Below, in pieces: positions 4,699 through 6,202 of a DNA stretch of 6,202 nucleotides. A program made the translations under genes and the position numbers. This DNA is from CAYTSA01 sp964440345. GTDB taxonomy: Bacteria > Desulfobacterota > Desulfovibrionia > Desulfovibrionales > Desulfovibrionaceae. The notes beneath the pieces are model-generated. The model was not told the DNA's origin. It worked only from the letters and a program-made list of their open reading frames with translations, and made no database searches. The stretch's first letter is position 1. Each line of letters starts with the position of its first letter. Location: assembly GCA_964440345.1 (NCBI GenBank), contig CAYTSA010000135.1, positions 1 to 6,202 on the forward strand, given 5' to 3'.

Positions 4699-5538
4699 AT
4701 GAGAACCATACCCGCACAGGACATCACCGAGGCCGTGGCCAGGCTGTGCATGGAGTCCAACCGGTATTTGCCGGCGGACGTGCGCGCGGCCTTTGAAAAG
4801 GCTCAGGCCAACGAAGCCACCGACGTGGCCAAGGAAATCTACCGCCAGCTGCTGGAAAACGCAGACCTGGCCGCCGAGTCCGGCCTGCCGCTCTGTCAGG
4901 ACACCGGCCTGGCCGTGTTTCTGGTGGAGATGGGCGGCGACGTGCATGTGGAAGGCGCCACGCTCACCGAGGCCATCAACGCCGGCGTGCGCAAGGGCTA
5001 CGACGAAGGCTACCTGCGCAAATCCGCCTGCGACCCCATGACCCGCAAAAACACCGGGGACAATACACCGGCCATTATCCACACCAGCTTTGTCCCGGGC
5101 GATACGCTGAAGATCAGCTTCATGGCCAAGGGCGGCGGCAGCGAGAACATGTCCCGCGTGACCATGCTCTCCCCGGCCCAGGGCTGGGAGGGGATCAAGA
5201 AGTTCGTCATCCAGCGCGTGGCCGAGGCCGGGCCCAACCCCTGCCCGCCCATTGTCCTGGGCATTGGCGTGGGCGGCACGTTTGACTACGCGCCCATTTT
5301 GGCCAAGAAGGCCCTGATGCGCAAACTGGACGACACGCACCCGGACCCGGACACCGCAGCTAAGGAAGCCGAGCTGCTCGAAGCCGTGAACAAGCTGGAC
5401 ATAGGCCCCATGGGCTTGGGCGGGAACTCCACCTGCCTGGGCGTGAAGATCGCCATGGAGCCCTGCCACCTGGCCAGCCTGCCCCTGGCCGTGAACGTGC
5501 AATGCCACTCTTCCCGGCACCAGGAGGTCATACTCTGA
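4699..5538 (+). CDS. fumA: Class I fumarate hydratase, alpha subunit
   Basis: Iron-sulfur subunit of a two-subunit class I fumarase, which reversibly hydrates fumarate to L-malate in the cytoplasm. The 279-residue protein is the usual size for the stand-alone alpha subunit. Three cysteines fit the ligands of the oxygen-sensitive [4Fe-4S] cluster: Cys66 in L-P-L-C-Q-D-T-G, Cys182 in N-P-C-P-P and Cys269 in V-Q-C-H-S-S-R. Their spacing (116 and 87) is close to that in E. coli tartrate dehydratase TtdA and the single-chain fumarases. Other family motifs are T-R-K-N-T-G-D-N-T-P (115-124), the glycine-rich K-G-G-G-S-E-N (144-150) and G-P-M-G-L-G-G-N-S-T (236-245). Tartrate dehydratase is the main alternative, but the position beside fumarate reductase favours fumarase. 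The stop overlaps the fumB start by one base (TGATG). The gene lies downstream of the repeat array and probably has its own promoter. Confidence 0.93.
   Translation: MRTIPAQDITEAVARLCMESNRYLPADVRAAFEKAQANEATDVAKEIYRQLLENADLAAESGLPLCQDTGLAVFLVEMGGDVHVEGATLTEAINAGVRKGYDEGYLRKSACDPMTRKNTGDNTPAIIHTSFVPGDTLKISFMAKGGGSENMSRVTMLSPAQGWEGIKKFVIQRVAEAGPNPCPPIVLGIGVGGTFDYAPILAKKALMRKLDDTHPDPDTAAKEAELLEAVNKLDIGPMGLGGNSTCLGVKIAMEPCHLASLPLAVNVQCHSSRHQEVIL
5522..5528 (+). promoter_or_regulatory. Ribosome binding site of fumB, inside the end of fumA
   Basis: AGGAGGT, a near-perfect Shine-Dalgarno sequence, 9 nt before the ATG at 5538. It decides the fumB start against an in-frame start at 5502 that would add 12 residues unlike the family. 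Confidence 0.8.
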
Positions 5539-6092
5539 TGGCTGAATACACCCTGAACACCCCGCTCACCGACGAGGACATCGTCCAGCTCAAAGCCGGC
5601 GACGTGGTCTTTCTGACCGGAACCATCTACACCGCCCGCGACGCGGCCCACAAACGGCTGATGCAGACCCTGGACGCCGGCGAGGAGCTGCCCTTTGACC
5701 TGCAAGGCGCAGCTGTCTACTACGTGGGCCCCAGCCCGGCCCCTCCGGGCCGGCCCATCGGCGCAGCCGGGCCCACCACCAGCTACCGCATGGACACCTA
5801 CGCCCCGCGGCTGCACGGGCTGGGCCTCAAGGCCACCATCGGCAAGGGCAAACGCTCCGACGAGGTAAAGCAGGCCATGCAGGACAACAAAGCCGTCTAT
5901 TTCGGGGCCACGGGCGGCGCGGGCGCGCTCCTCTCCCAGGCCATCAAGGAAGCCCAGGTCATCGCCTACGAAGACCTGGGCCCGGAAGCCATCCGCGAAC
6001 TGACCGTGGAGCGCTTCCCCCTGCTGGTGATCAACGACTGCCACGGCGGCGAACTGTACGCCAAGCCCCAGCTGGAGAAGGCGCTGGGTTAA
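5538..6092 (+). CDS. fumB: Class I fumarate hydratase, beta subunit
   Basis: Beta subunit of the two-subunit class I fumarase; it supplies substrate-binding and catalytic residues to the active site formed with the alpha subunit. The 184-residue protein has the expected motifs in order: L-T-G-T-I-Y-T-A-R-D-A-A-H-K-R (26-40); Y-V-G-P-S-P-A-P-P-G-R (62-72); G-P-T-T-S-Y-R-M-D (78-86); I-G-K-G-K-R (101-106) with a lysine equivalent to the active-site Lys of the single-chain enzymes; Y-F-G-A-T-G-G-A-G-A-L-L (121-132); E-D-L-G-P-E-A-I (145-152); and V-I-N-D-C-H-G-G-E-L-Y near the end. It starts within the fumA stop codon, so translation is coupled and subunits are likely made in equal amounts. The symbol is used for a two-subunit beta chain, not for the E. 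coli single-chain FumB. It could belong to a tartrate dehydratase instead, less likely given the neighbours. Confidence 0.93.
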   Translation: MAEYTLNTPLTDEDIVQLKAGDVVFLTGTIYTARDAAHKRLMQTLDAGEELPFDLQGAAVYYVGPSPAPPGRPIGAAGPTTSYRMDTYAPRLHGLGLKATIGKGKRSDEVKQAMQDNKAVYFGATGGAGALLSQAIKEAQVIAYEDLGPEAIRELTVERFPLLVINDCHGGELYAKPQLEKALG

Positions 6093-6118
6093 AGAAGACA
6101 GCAAGACACTGAATGTGA

Positions 6119-6154
6119 AAACCCCCGGCGTTGCGTGACGTCGGGGGTTTATTT
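6119..6154 (+). terminator. Intrinsic terminator of fumAB
   Basis: A 13-bp stem (6119-6131 with 6138-6150), complete apart from one G-T wobble and rich in C/G (CCCCC against GGGGG), has a 6-nt loop TGCGTG and ends in GGTTTATTT. It begins 26 bp after the fumB stop. The AAA/TTT ends make it usable in both directions. The remaining bases to the window end hold no recognisable feature. Confidence 0.88.
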
Positions 6155-6202
6155 GCGCATGTGGCTCTACAATTGGCGTTTGGAAAAACTTACGTCAAAG
6201 TC

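Overview
This 6.2 kb window is GC-rich bacterial DNA and carries a fumarate metabolism cluster. The layout is: the 3' part of an S24-family repressor gene, a menaquinol:fumarate reductase operon in the order frdC-frdA-frdB, about 690 bp of repetitive non-coding DNA, and the two-subunit class I fumarase pair fumA-fumB. All genes are on the + strand. The diheme, single-membrane-subunit (Wolinella-type) reductase, the C-A-B gene order, an adjacent two-subunit iron-sulfur fumarase and the high GC together suggest an anaerobic sulfate reducer of the Desulfovibrio group. This assignment is inference from gene content, since no taxonomic marker is present.

Layout: 1-494, C-terminal part of an S24 (LexA/CI-like) regulator, ended by a perfect 18-bp hairpin terminator (541-587). 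588-756, an intergenic leader with a small palindrome (675-688) and imperfect direct repeats (692-718), then a clear ribosome binding site. 757-4008, frdC, frdA and frdB with gaps of 12 bp each and a ribosome binding site in front of each, clearly one operon. 4009-4698, no credible gene: a long imperfect palindrome resembling a dispersed MITE/REP-type element (4019-4143), with an extra inverted end copy to 4167, followed by an array of long direct repeats. The array has two identical 182-bp copies at a 234-bp period, an 11-bp tandem repeat between them, and a truncated third copy. 4699-6092, fumA and fumB overlapping by one base (TGATG), closed by a strong intrinsic terminator at 6119-6154.

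How the genes work together: fumarase interconverts malate and fumarate, and the membrane-bound FrdCAB complex couples fumarate reduction to menaquinol oxidation (or the reverse, succinate oxidation). Together they form the malate-fumarate-succinate segment used in fumarate respiration or fumarate/malate dismutation. All heme-ligand histidines, iron-sulfur cysteines, FAD-linking and active-site residues I could check are intact. The enzymes look ordinary and functional. The unusual part is the repeat-built spacer that separates the two functionally linked operons.
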